Shown here: piece by piece, positions 15,428 through 22,226 of the stretch
Numbering within the stretch: the stretch's first letter is position 1
Layout of the letters: each line of letters begins with the position of its first letter
Assembly: GCA_003151895.1 (NCBI GenBank)
Contig: PLYX01000117.1
Coordinates: 1 to 25,152 of the forward strand
Length of the DNA: 25,152 bases
Direction: 5' to 3'
Source: Solirubrobacterales bacterium
Lineage (GTDB): Bacteria; Actinomycetota; Thermoleophilia; Solirubrobacterales; Solirubrobacteraceae
Translations under genes and position numbers: made by a program
Notes under the pieces: generated by a model
Told to the model about the DNA's origin: nothing
Database searches by the model: none
The model's input: only the letters and a program-made list of their open reading frames with translations

Positions 15428-16297
15428 TCAATTAGCTAGAACGTGTACGGCCGCCATGCCTTGCCATGACCCATAGCCCGCGAAGAACGAGCGCACTTCC
15501 TCTTCGCCGGCGCGTGCCCGCGGGTCGCCGCCGCTGAGCCGCCGCCCGACGTGCTTGAGCAGGCCAAGGTCTCCCGCCGGCAGTTGGTCGTGGCGCCCTT
15601 GCCCATACAGCGCCAGCATCTCGATCGTCCAAGGCCCAATCCCGGGGATCGCCCGCAGCCTGCGCCAAGTGCGCTCGTGGTCGGCGTCGTGCAGGTTGAC
15701 ACGTCCTACGGCCACCTCCCGAGCAACGCGGACGAGCAAGCGGGCGCGTGATCCGGCGAGGTCGAACGACTCCAGGAGCGCGGGCGCCGTACCCGCCAGC
15801 GTGGCGGGCGAGGGAACATCGCGCAGGCCATCGGCATCTCCGTCCTCGCCCACCCAGCGCGGTCCAAGCGCCGCAACGATGCGCCACTGGATCGCCGCGG
15901 CCCGCTCAAACTCGATCAGTTGCTCGCAGATCGCCCATGCGAGCGCCTCGAACGGCTCGGGTCGCCGCCTGACCCGCAGCCACGGCCTGCGACGAACCGA
16001 GCGGCCGATCAGGGGATCGTCGGCGAACTCGCGATAAAAGCCGCTCAGGTCATCGTCAACGCCGAGCGCGAAGCGCATCCGCTCGATCGCGTAGCGCGCC
16101 GCCTCGGGACTACACGAGCGCGCGCCGAACAGCACGGCGTCGAGGGCGGTCTGCGCGACACGCACAAGCACCGGCTCAGCGCCATGGTGCAGCAACCGTT
16201 CGAGCACGCTCCCGCGATGACGCAGCACCCCGTCCATGCCGCCGGCGAGCGACAGGCGAAATGGCGCGGCGGGCCTGACCTCGACGCGCAGCTCCAC
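15428..16297 (-). CDS. DNA-3-methyladenine glycosylase II (AlkA-like, HhH-GPD)
   Basis: A 289-residue base-excision enzyme removing alkylated purines. The helix-hairpin-helix is IPGIGPWTIEMLALYG, followed by the conserved catalytic Asp243 in LPAGDLGLLKHVG, both typical of AlkA. The N-terminal 110 residues resemble the AlkA_N-type domain (VLRHRGSVLERLLHHG) without a methyltransferase or Ada fusion. GTG 16297 starts twelve bases after the stop of the small membrane protein gene, suggesting one transcript. It converges on the ferredoxin gene, with about 105 bases between the stops and no obvious terminator. Confidence 0.87.
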   Translation of the reverse strand: MELRVEVRPAAPFRLSLAGGMDGVLRHRGSVLERLLHHGAEPVLVRVAQTALDAVLFGARSCSPEAARYAIERMRFALGVDDDLSGFYREFADDPLIGRSVRRRPWLRVRRRPEPFEALAWAICEQLIEFERAAAIQWRIVAALGPRWVGEDGDADGLRDVPSPATLAGTAPALLESFDLAGSRARLLVRVAREVAVGRVNLHDADHERTWRRLRAIPGIGPWTIEMLALYGQGRHDQLPAGDLGLLKHVGRRLSGGDPRARAGEEEVRSFFAGYGSWQGMAAVHVLAN

Positions 16298-16309
16298 GGC
16301 GTTGGACCC

Positions 16310-16621
16310 TCAGCGACTCCTGATTGGAGCCCCGAGTAGGTGAACGTCCACGAGCAGCGAGCGGGACCCCACGATCTCGACGAGCTCGTTTGTGGGCCGT
16401 TTGCGACGACCGAGTCGCCGACTGGCGCGACCGGCGACAGCTCTCTGGTGACGACGCCCCAGGACACCTACGACCACGGCGCCGGCCACAAATCCCCCGG
16501 CGGCGACCGCCGCCGTCTGGACCATCGGCACGACAGAGCGAGGCGCGAGCATCTGCGACCCCGGCTCAGGCGCAAGCACTGGAAGAGCGTCGACCTCCTC
16601 GATATCGCTCCTTTCGATCAC
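16310..16621 (-). CDS. Small single-span membrane protein of unknown function
   Basis: A 103-residue protein with an acidic/Pro-rich N-terminus (IEEVDALPVLAPEPG), one hydrophobic helix (VVPMVQTAAVAAGGFVAGAV) and a basic C-terminal tail (RRHQRAVAGRASRRLGRRKR) ending VDVHLLGAP. GTG 16621 is chosen because TACACT lies seven bases upstream. The frame extends to TTG 16654, which would place the promoter hexamer inside the gene. It is cotranscribed with the AlkA-like gene, but no functional link can be read. No family is recognised. Confidence 0.6.
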   Translation of the reverse strand: MIERSDIEEVDALPVLAPEPGSQMLAPRSVVPMVQTAAVAAGGFVAGAVVVGVLGRRHQRAVAGRASRRLGRRKRPTNELVEIVGSRSLLVDVHLLGAPIRSR

Positions 16622-16628
16622 CGCGCCC

Positions 16629-16634
16629 AGTGTA
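16629..16634 (-). promoter_or_regulatory. -10 element for the small membrane protein/AlkA operon
   Basis: On the minus strand TACACT lies seven bases before GTG 16621, flanked by GCGCCC and GGGCGC arms that form a short inverted repeat and could be an operator. Confidence 0.45.
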
Positions 16635-16667
16635 AAGGGCGCGCCAGACTGCAACGGGGGCGCCGGT

Positions 16668-17798
16668 CTACAGCGCGCGCTCGTAGATCCGGTAGCGGCG
16701 CACTATCTTGCCGCCCATGCCTTCCATGGCGCGGTTCATCGGCTTGTTGATCTCGAGGATCCAGCCCATCTCGCCACCGCTCTGCGGGGTACGTTCGGCC
16801 GCGTCGTAGTGCATCTGGTAGAAGCGCGCCGCCACACCCGTGTGCTGGTAGGAGGGCTTGACCCCGAGCGCGAACACGCGCACCGAGTCGATGTTCTTGC
16901 GCTCACGCAGCGCCGTGATCCAACCGAACGGCAGCAGCCTGCCGTTGAGCTTGGCGAGCACCTGATTGAAGTCGGGCAGCGTCAGCGCCGCCCCCACCAC
17001 CTCGCCGGTGTCCTTGCGTTCGGCGACCATCGCCCAGTTCTCGTCAAGCACCGGCTTCAGGTCCTTGGCGTAGTGGCGCACCTCCTCCTCGGTGAGCGGC
17101 ACGAAGCCCCAGTTACGCTCCCAGGCGGCGTTGTAGACCTCCAGGAAGCGGCTCACCTCGGTCTGCAGTTCTTTCTTGCGAAAGCCACGACACACGATCC
17201 CGTGCTCTTGCTCGAGTTTGTCGGCCATCTCCCAGATCGCCGGGTGCACGTTCTCGCGACCGGTGACGTGCAGGCTCCACATGTAGAGGTCCATCGCCTT
17301 GTCCATGCCGAGGTCCTGCTCGAAGATGCGCTGGTAGTAGGGGTGGTGCCACGGACACAGGATGATCGGGGGGCGCTCGTGACCCTCTATGAGCAGACCG
17401 CACTCGTCGTTGGTGGTGAAGTCCATCGGCCCGACCATTCGGTCGCGTCCGCGTTCGCGCAGCCATTGCTCGGCGGCGCCGAGCAGCGCACGGGCCGCCT
17501 CGGGGTCGTCCTCGCACTCGAACCAGCCGAACAGGCCCCAGTCGTTGCCCTGGAACTCGTTGAAGTTGCGATCGACGTGCGCGCTGATGCGACCGACGGG
17601 GCGCCCGTCGCGGTATGCCAGGAAGTACTGCGCCTCGGCGTGCTTGAAGAACGGGTTCTTCTTCTGGTCGAGCCGTTTCTTCAGATCCATGAGAAGCGGC
17701 GCCACCCAGTTGGGCTCGTTACGATAGAGCCGCCACGGCAGCTTGATGAAGGTGCTCAGCTCGCCCCGGGACGTGACCGGGCGGATCTCGACGCTCAT
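16668..17798 (-). CDS. GNAT-fold acyltransferase of the bCerS/YghO-like family
   Basis: A 376-residue protein with family-typical blocks: FIKLPWRLYRNEPNWVAPLL near the N-terminus, NPFFKHAEAQYFLAYRDGRP, GLFGWFECEDD, GPMDFTTNDECGLLIEG, then the C-terminal acyltransferase half with FALGVKPSYQHTGVAARFY and WILEINKPMNRAMEGMGG before a YRIYE end. Proteins of this group include YghO and the bacterial ceramide synthase, which N-acylates a sphingoid base. The divergent neighbour 43 bases away is a serine palmitoyltransferase-like enzyme, so a ceramide-type role is plausible. ATG 17798 has TGGAGAG at good distance; ATG 17825 directly abuts GGAGG and is less likely. The acyl donor and acceptor cannot be deduced. 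Confidence 0.82.
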   Translation of the reverse strand: MSVEIRPVTSRGELSTFIKLPWRLYRNEPNWVAPLLMDLKKRLDQKKNPFFKHAEAQYFLAYRDGRPVGRISAHVDRNFNEFQGNDWGLFGWFECEDDPEAARALLGAAEQWLRERGRDRMVGPMDFTTNDECGLLIEGHERPPIILCPWHHPYYQRIFEQDLGMDKAMDLYMWSLHVTGRENVHPAIWEMADKLEQEHGIVCRGFRKKELQTEVSRFLEVYNAAWERNWGFVPLTEEEVRHYAKDLKPVLDENWAMVAERKDTGEVVGAALTLPDFNQVLAKLNGRLLPFGWITALRERKNIDSVRVFALGVKPSYQHTGVAARFYQMHYDAAERTPQSGGEMGWILEINKPMNRAMEGMGGKIVRRYRIYERAL

Positions 17799-17841
17799 CG
17801 TCTCTCCAGCAGTATCGACAGCCATCCTCCGCCCAGCCTAT

Positions 17842-19125
17842 ATGCCCACATCGACAGACGTCTTCGCGAAGGTTCGCGGTCATGAGCGCGAAGAGCTCTT
17901 GAAGGCGGCCCGCGAGGCCGACCTGATGCCCTACTTCCGCACGGTCGAGTCGCCGGCGATGCCGGTGGTCGATATGGAGGGCTCGCCGCGGATCATGCTC
18001 GCCTCCAACAACTACCTCGGGCTGACCGGCGACGAGCGCGTGATGCAGGGAGCGCGCGACGCGCTCAACCGGTACGGCACCGGCCTGACCGGCTCGCGTC
18101 TGTTGAACGGCACCATCCCGCTACACCTCGAACTCGAGCGCGAGCTCGCGGAGTGGATGGGCACCGACGACGCGCTCGTGTTCACAACCGGCCATCAGGC
18201 GAACGTGGGCACGCTCGGGACGCTCCTCAACGCGAAGGACACCGTCATCGTGGACTCGGCCGACCACGCCTCGATCATCGACGGCGTGCTGCTCTCCAGG
18301 GCGAAGATGCGTCCCTTCAGGCACAACCGCATGGACAAGCTCGCGCGCGCGCTGGAGCGTGCCGAGCAGGACGGTGGCGGCGTTCTGGTGGTTGTGGACG
18401 GCGTGTTCTCGATGGAGGGGGACGTGGCGCCGCTGGTGGACATCGTCGAGCTGTGCGGGCGCCATGGCGCACGATTGATGGTGGACGAGGCGCACGGCGC
18501 GGGCGTGCTCGGCGCACGTGGCGCGGGCGCCGCCGAGCTGCTCGGCGTCGAGCGGCGGGTGGACCTGCGGATGGGCACCTTCTCCAAGTCGCTCGCCGCC
18601 TGCGGCGGGTTCGTGGCGGGCCCGGCCGAGGTCATCGACTACCTGCGGATCTCAAGCCGCGCGTTCCTGTTCACCGCCTCGGCGGTGCCGGCGGCGCTCG
18701 GCGCCGCGCTGTCGGCGCTGCGGATCATTCGCTCCCCAGAGGGACCGCAGCTGCTCGCCGAGGTGCTCGAGAACGCGCGCTACCTCGCCGACGGGTTGCA
18801 CGCGCTCGGCTATCGCACGCTGGCGGGCGAGCCGGTGCGCGTCGGCCCCGAGCCGGACAGCCCGATCCAGAGCATCGTCACGCCGATCGTGCCGGTGCTG
18901 GTGGGCGACGACTGGAGGGCTGCGCTGCTGTGGCGGGCCTTGTATGACGGGGGCGTGTTCACGAATTGCGCGCTGCACCCGGCGGTGCCGCCCGGTGGCG
19001 CGCTGCTGCGCACGAGCGTGATGGCCACCCACGATCGCCCCACGCTCGACCGTGCGCTCGAGGTGTTCGCGACGGTCAAGCGCAAATTCGAGGACGAGCA
19101 CGGTCCGCTGCCTGGCCCGCGGTAG
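17842..19125 (+). CDS. Serine palmitoyltransferase-like PLP enzyme (alpha-oxoamine synthase family)
   Basis: A 427-residue PLP enzyme that condenses an amino acid with an acyl-CoA or acyl-ACP. Visible are NNYLGLTGDERV, TGSRLLNGT, His142 (SADHASIIDG, stacking on PLP), Asp215 and His218 (MVDEAHGAG) and Lys249 in MGTFSKSLA, the Schiff-base lysine. The GTFSKS motif and following GGFVAG, with YLRISSRAFLFTAS, resemble bacterial serine palmitoyltransferases. Glycine C-acetyltransferase and BioF usually have GTLGKA. The first 40 residues (VRGHEREELLKAAREADLMP) also match the SPT type. ATG 17842 lacks a ribosome site. It is divergent from the bCerS-like acyltransferase; no keto-reductase or acyl carrier protein lies in the window. 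BioF or KBL activity is the main alternative. Confidence 0.83.
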   Translation: MPTSTDVFAKVRGHEREELLKAAREADLMPYFRTVESPAMPVVDMEGSPRIMLASNNYLGLTGDERVMQGARDALNRYGTGLTGSRLLNGTIPLHLELERELAEWMGTDDALVFTTGHQANVGTLGTLLNAKDTVIVDSADHASIIDGVLLSRAKMRPFRHNRMDKLARALERAEQDGGGVLVVVDGVFSMEGDVAPLVDIVELCGRHGARLMVDEAHGAGVLGARGAGAAELLGVERRVDLRMGTFSKSLAACGGFVAGPAEVIDYLRISSRAFLFTASAVPAALGAALSALRIIRSPEGPQLLAEVLENARYLADGLHALGYRTLAGEPVRVGPEPDSPIQSIVTPIVPVLVGDDWRAALLWRALYDGGVFTNCALHPAVPPGGALLRTSVMATHDRPTLDRALEVFATVKRKFEDEHGPLPGPR

Positions 19126-19142
19126 GTCTTCCGCGTGCCTAA

Positions 19143-19322
19143 GGGCCTATCCCGAAAGGGATGTGCGGCTGGGGTGGTCGAGTGTCGAGCGAGGCGCGGA
19201 CGCAAGGGCGAAGACGTGGTGGTGCCACGTCGAGCCCGAGGACAAAGCCTCGCGAAGGGGGCACACAGCCCGAAGGGCTGGGTCGGCCGCATCCAGACGT
19301 GCAGGCCTTCCGGGATAGGCCC
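19143..19322. repeat. 180-bp palindromic MITE-like element with terminal inverted repeats
   Basis: The ends are 18-bp inverted repeats matching at 16 positions: GGGCCTATCCCGAAAGGG at 19143-19160 against the complement of 19305-19322. Inside are nested complementary segments: GGATG..GCGGC (19159-19170) with GCCGCATCC, GCGAGG with CCTCGC, and a central hairpin GACGTGG-TGGTG-CCACGTC (19213-19231). The whole unit could fold into one long stem. There is no open frame of merit and no clear target duplication. A MITE, a decayed insertion-sequence remnant or a structured RNA are possible; its position 17 bases after the SPT stop would also let it act as a transcript end. Confidence 0.7.
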
Positions 19323-19664
19323 CAAGCTGAGCCGAGCGCTTCGACTAGACGGAACCGTGCAAGCCTCGTCAACGGCTTGTCCATTTCTTCACAAGGCGTA
19401 ACACCCATAAAAAAGCCCGCTTCTAGCGAACGTTCTGGACGAACACTGTTGACCCCGAGCCCCGCGCTGGCTAGCTTTTTAGAACGCAAAGCACGACCGT
19501 CCGAGGTTCGCCTGCAAGTCACCGGTAGAGGGGTGCCGAGGGCTTTCGCGACACGCTCGCGAGGGAGAGTCACGGATGATCGGGCGGACGCGCTACTCGT
19601 CAACCAGCCAAGCTTGTTGCGCGCCACGGGGGGCACCCGCGGCGGCGACGGGGAGTGAGCACAC
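19323..19664. other. Non-coding leader region upstream of mIHF
   Basis: 342 bases with no supported gene. It begins with less GC-rich sequence (CCCATAAAAAAGCCCGC near 19408-19424). It contains the mIHF promoter at 19449-19477 and then a 180-base leader with a TCGCGA...TCGCGA pair that could form a hairpin. No known riboswitch or tRNA pattern was recognised. Confidence 0.4.
19449..19477 (+). promoter_or_regulatory. Housekeeping-type promoter for the mIHF gene
   Basis: TTGACC (19449-19454), a 17-base spacer, then TAGCTT (19472-19477) is the best -35/-10 pair in the window. Transcription would begin near 19484, leaving a leader of about 180 bases before ATG 19665. Confidence 0.65.
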
Positions 19665-20066
19665 ATGAACGCGACAGCGACCATCGCCCCTGCCGGCCCT
19701 CAGCACATGCGCGCGCTCGAACGCGCAAACAAGGTGCGACTCGCCCGTGCCGGACTCAAGCGCCGGGTTGCCGGCGGCGAGATCGGCGTCGCCGAGGTGA
19801 TCCTTGACTGCCCGTGGGAGGCCCAGAGCATGGCGGTTGCGGACCTGCTGATGAGTCAGCGCCGCTGGGGTCAGACGCGCTGCCGCAAGTTCCTCGCCCA
19901 GATCCCGATGTCCGAACAGAAGACGGTCGGCTCGATGACCGAGCGTCAGCGCCGCACGCTCGCGGCGATGCTCACGGCCACCAGTCCTGTAACGATGCCC
20001 AGTCCTTGGCTGACGGCGCGCCGGATGCAGTCTGGCGCAGCTATGGGCAGCCGGATGAGAGCTTGA
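19665..20066 (+). CDS. mihF: Integration host factor, actinobacterial type (mIHF)
   Basis: A 133-residue basic protein resembling the actinobacterial integration host factor, a nucleoid-associated DNA-bending protein. The family blocks are ALERANKVRLARAGLKRRVA (N-terminal helix), GEIGVAEVILD, a helix-two-turn-helix around MAVADLLMSQRRWGQTRCRK, IPMSEQKTVGSMTERQRRTL and LAAML, where most family members end. About 28 further residues (TSPVTMPSPWLTARRMQSGA and onward) do not look like the family, and their DNA overlaps the convergent gene's 3' end by 26 bases. The tail may be a recent read-through after loss of an earlier stop. ATG 19665 has GGGGAG nine bases upstream. Proteins of this type are usually essential and abundant, which suits the good promoter. 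Confidence 0.82.
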   Translation: MNATATIAPAGPQHMRALERANKVRLARAGLKRRVAGGEIGVAEVILDCPWEAQSMAVADLLMSQRRWGQTRCRKFLAQIPMSEQKTVGSMTERQRRTLAAMLTATSPVTMPSPWLTARRMQSGAAMGSRMRA

Positions 20067-20526
20067 CGTGCCACCACCCGGCGAGCATCCCGATGAGACC
20101 GAGGCGCGGACGCACCTCCCATACGCCGCAGTGTCCGTCGCCGAGGTCGGCGACCGGGACGCGCACGAACTTGTAGTGGCCGGGTTCGAGCTTCATCCGC
20201 TGTAGCAGCGCACGCGAGCGGCGCTCCAGAGCTGCGCGCTCGGCGACCTGACCACGAACCTCGCCGACGCGTAGCGCGAGCCGGTCGCGCAACCGCTCGA
20301 GCTCGGCCAGCCCCAACAGGCGCGGGCCGCTGAAGGTCTCGCTGCCCGCGTCACGCGGGGAGATGTGCGGGAAAGTCTGTGCGACAAGCCCGGAGAGCTC
20401 ACGCTCGAGCTTTGCCACCTGCGCCCTGAGCGCCTCGCGGGCCATGCGCTCGTGGCCGGCCATGCGCTCGTCGAAGATGCGATCGGGATCGAGGCGATCG
20501 ACGGTGAGCTGCTCTGTTTGGGCCAT
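20041..20526 (-). CDS. Conserved-looking protein with coiled coil and basic/aromatic C-terminus
   Basis: A 161-residue protein. Residues about 25-110 are rich in heptad-like Leu/Arg/Glu (ALRAQVAKLERELSGLVAQT; LAELERLRDRLALRVGEVRG; ERRSRALLQRMK) and should form a helical coiled coil. The C-terminus has EPGHYKFVRVPVADLG, CGVWEVRPRLGLIGMLAGWW and KLSSGCP, with two Cys. I do not recognise a named family, but the structured, motif-like C-terminus suggests a conserved function. ATG 20526 follows GGGAGGAG with six bases between, a strong ribosome site. An AT-rich palindromic element lies about 105-205 bases upstream. It converges on mIHF with a 26-base overlap. Confidence 0.75.
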   Translation of the reverse strand: MAQTEQLTVDRLDPDRIFDERMAGHERMAREALRAQVAKLERELSGLVAQTFPHISPRDAGSETFSGPRLLGLAELERLRDRLALRVGEVRGQVAERAALERRSRALLQRMKLEPGHYKFVRVPVADLGDGHCGVWEVRPRLGLIGMLAGWWHVKLSSGCP

Positions 20527-20629
20527 GCTGTGCTCCTCCCGCTGGGACCAACCCGATGTTAGCTCGCGATCGGGTCGCGGTAAAGGGCGAGTGCCCCTGC
20601 AGGACGGTAGCCCGGAGCGGACGGCAAGG

Positions 20630-20730
20630 TGAGGAGAAGGTCATATACATTTTCTGAAATTTTACTATAGTAGATACTTTTAATATATACTATTGCAAAA
20701 TTTCATAAATGAACACTCCACCTCATCTCC
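20630..20730. repeat. AT-rich palindromic element, copy A
   Basis: In otherwise GC-rich DNA, the core 20655-20705 is mostly A/T and begins and ends with TGAAATTTT in opposite orientation. The inversion continues outward: GAGGAGAAG (20631-20639) is matched by the complement of CTCCACCTC (20716-20724), and CATTTT by the complement of TAAATG (20706-20711). The centre contains the 10-bp palindrome TACTATAGTA. A second copy in the same orientation ends the window (25079-25152). It lies upstream of the coiled-coil gene and 40 bases after the B3/B4 gene. Promoter/operator, mobile element or recombination site are all possible. Confidence 0.85.
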
Positions 20731-20749
20731 TCTGCTCCACCTCATCTCC
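20716..20749. repeat. 15-bp direct repeat, two copies
   Basis: CTCCACCTCATCTCC occurs at 20716-20730 and 20735-20749, in a pyrimidine-rich strand segment at the outer edge of AT-rich copy A. The first copy coincides with the outer arm of that element. Confidence 0.85.
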
Positions 20750-20770
20750 CCAGGGTCCTCCTCATCACCT

Positions 20771-21487
20771 TCACCCACCCGCGTCGGTAAGCGCGAAGCG
20801 ACATGCCCACAGGGCCTCTTCTACGTGCAACGCAGGGACGCCCGCGACCTGCACGGCGAACAGAGCCAGCCGGCGTGTGCCGGCGGTGGGCTCGTGGCCG
20901 GGGGCCGGCTCGCCGAAGAGGATCGCCAGGGCGCTGTCGGCGTCGGCGACCACAAGCCTGCCGCCACCAAGGCTCGGCCCCTCAGCGTTTCGACCAAGGC
21001 GCTCCTCGGTACGGCTCAGACGGATGCCGAGCGGGCCGTTGACGGTGTCGGAGTCGAGCGCCCACACGGGCACCGCGGTATCGATCAGGGCGATCGTGAG
21101 GATGTCGGCGAGCAGCCCTTCGGAGAGGAAGCCTCCGTCGATCATCCGTTCGAGCACGGCAGCCTCGATCGGCGTCCTTGAGATGTCGGGGTCGAGCCCG
21201 ATGTGTCGGAAGAAGACGCGGTAGGCGGCCGGGATGGCCTCCTGGCGAACGTTCACGGCGCGCGCGCCACGCCAGCGGTTGGAGTGTTCGCGCAAGCGCG
21301 CCAAGACCGCGGGTGAGGAGGCGCCCGTGAGCGAGCCTTTGAGCTGCACCTCGACGGTGGCGGACATCAGCCCGAGCCCGGGGAGCTCCTGCTGGACCTC
21401 GCGCTCGCACCAGCCGCGCACGAGCTCCCGGTCGGCGCCCGGCGGCGGCCCACCGGAACGGGGAGACTGAGCGCGATCTGGGCTCAT
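20771..21487 (-). CDS. B3/B4 domain protein (PheRS beta-subunit editing-domain fold)
   Basis: A 238-residue protein whose core matches the stand-alone B3/B4 domain, the fold used by phenylalanyl-tRNA synthetase beta for editing and found alone in proteins of unknown role. Typical blocks are YRVFFRHIGLDPDISRTPIE, GGFLSEGLLADILTIALIDT, VWALDSDTVNGPLGIRLSR and LVVADADSALAILFGE. The N-terminal 35 residues are Pro/Gly-rich. It is the last gene of the exporter operon, 40 bases after the thioredoxin-fold gene. Trans-editing of mischarged tRNA is a family hypothesis; nothing here ties it to export. Confidence 0.75.
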   Translation of the reverse strand: MSPDRAQSPRSGGPPPGADRELVRGWCEREVQQELPGLGLMSATVEVQLKGSLTGASSPAVLARLREHSNRWRGARAVNVRQEAIPAAYRVFFRHIGLDPDISRTPIEAAVLERMIDGGFLSEGLLADILTIALIDTAVPVWALDSDTVNGPLGIRLSRTEERLGRNAEGPSLGGGRLVVADADSALAILFGEPAPGHEPTAGTRRLALFAVQVAGVPALHVEEALWACRFALTDAGG

Positions 21488-21527
21488 GCGCGCTCACTCA
21501 CGTGGGAGAGCTGGGGCCACGTGTGTC

Positions 21528-22226
21528 TCATGCGTGGCCCGGCCTCCAGCCACGTGCACGCGATGCGGCCACCAGCTCGCCGACCCGCGCGCGCAAGGTC
21601 TCAAGCGGTGGCCGCGTGAGCAGCGCGGCGCTCTGCACAACGCCTCCCGGGTAGACGAACGTGATCTGCGGGCAGCTCACCATCGCGTACAACTCTCCGA
21701 GTCGCCCTTCCGCGTCGACGCCCACCGGCAATGTCAGGTGCTTGGAACGCACCTCCCGCGCGACCGAGGCGGCTTGTTCTTTGACGGCGACCGCCGCGAA
21801 GCTGACCTGCGGAAACGACTGGGCGAGTTGCTGCAGATCGTCGAGGATCCCGGTGCACGAGCCGGCGTCGAAGAACAGGGCAAGCACGACCGGGCCCCGT
21901 TCGTACAGCTCGCAAATGTTGAGGATCGCAGTGCCACGCTCAGAGCACGCCGGAACTTTGCCCGCCTGCCCGTCGTTGGCGTGGGTTGCTATGTCCACTT
22001 CGCCGGGAGGCCCGCCAAGAGCATACGGCGCGGCAAACGCCGGTATTCGAGTGCCCGGCCGGATGCTCGTCGTGCCCCTGTGGGAGGTGAGCGCGACGTG
22101 GACGGTAAACGCGACAAGCAGGATCGCCGCGAGAATCACGACATAGCGGCCGTAGCGTGCGCCGGCGATGCCCATATCCGGCGGGTCGGCGCCGGCCGGT
22201 GATCCGGGCAAGCCGGATCGGCTCAT
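21528..22226 (-). CDS. Membrane-anchored thioredoxin-fold (redoxin-like) protein
   Basis: A 232-residue protein with an N-terminal membrane anchor (YVVILAAILLVAFTVHVALT, about 27-46) and an exported redoxin domain. Where TlpA/ResA proteins have WCxxC, this has FFDAGSCTGILDDLQ with a single Cys. The cis-Pro loop is VSCPQITFVYPGG, which brings a second Cys near the active site, and CSERGTAILNIC adds two more. Disulfide chemistry with a non-CXXC pair is therefore possible. ATG 22226 overlaps the exporter stop (ATGA). The frame is open far upstream, but that part only mirrors the exporter gene. Substrate unknown. Confidence 0.75.
   Translation of the reverse strand: MSRSGLPGSPAGADPPDMGIAGARYGRYVVILAAILLVAFTVHVALTSHRGTTSIRPGTRIPAFAAPYALGGPPGEVDIATHANDGQAGKVPACSERGTAILNICELYERGPVVLALFFDAGSCTGILDDLQQLAQSFPQVSFAAVAVKEQAASVAREVRSKHLTLPVGVDAEGRLGELYAMVSCPQITFVYPGGVVQSAALLTRPPLETLRARVGELVAASRARGWRPGHA

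Noticed and set aside
19139..19684. Open frames on both strands over the palindromic element and mIHF leader
   Set aside because: They run through the inverted repeats and the mIHF promoter, and their composition is not protein-like.
20655..20705. AT-rich palindrome as an intrinsic terminator
   Set aside because: The arms are A/T pairs with a long loop and there is no GC stem followed by a U-tract.
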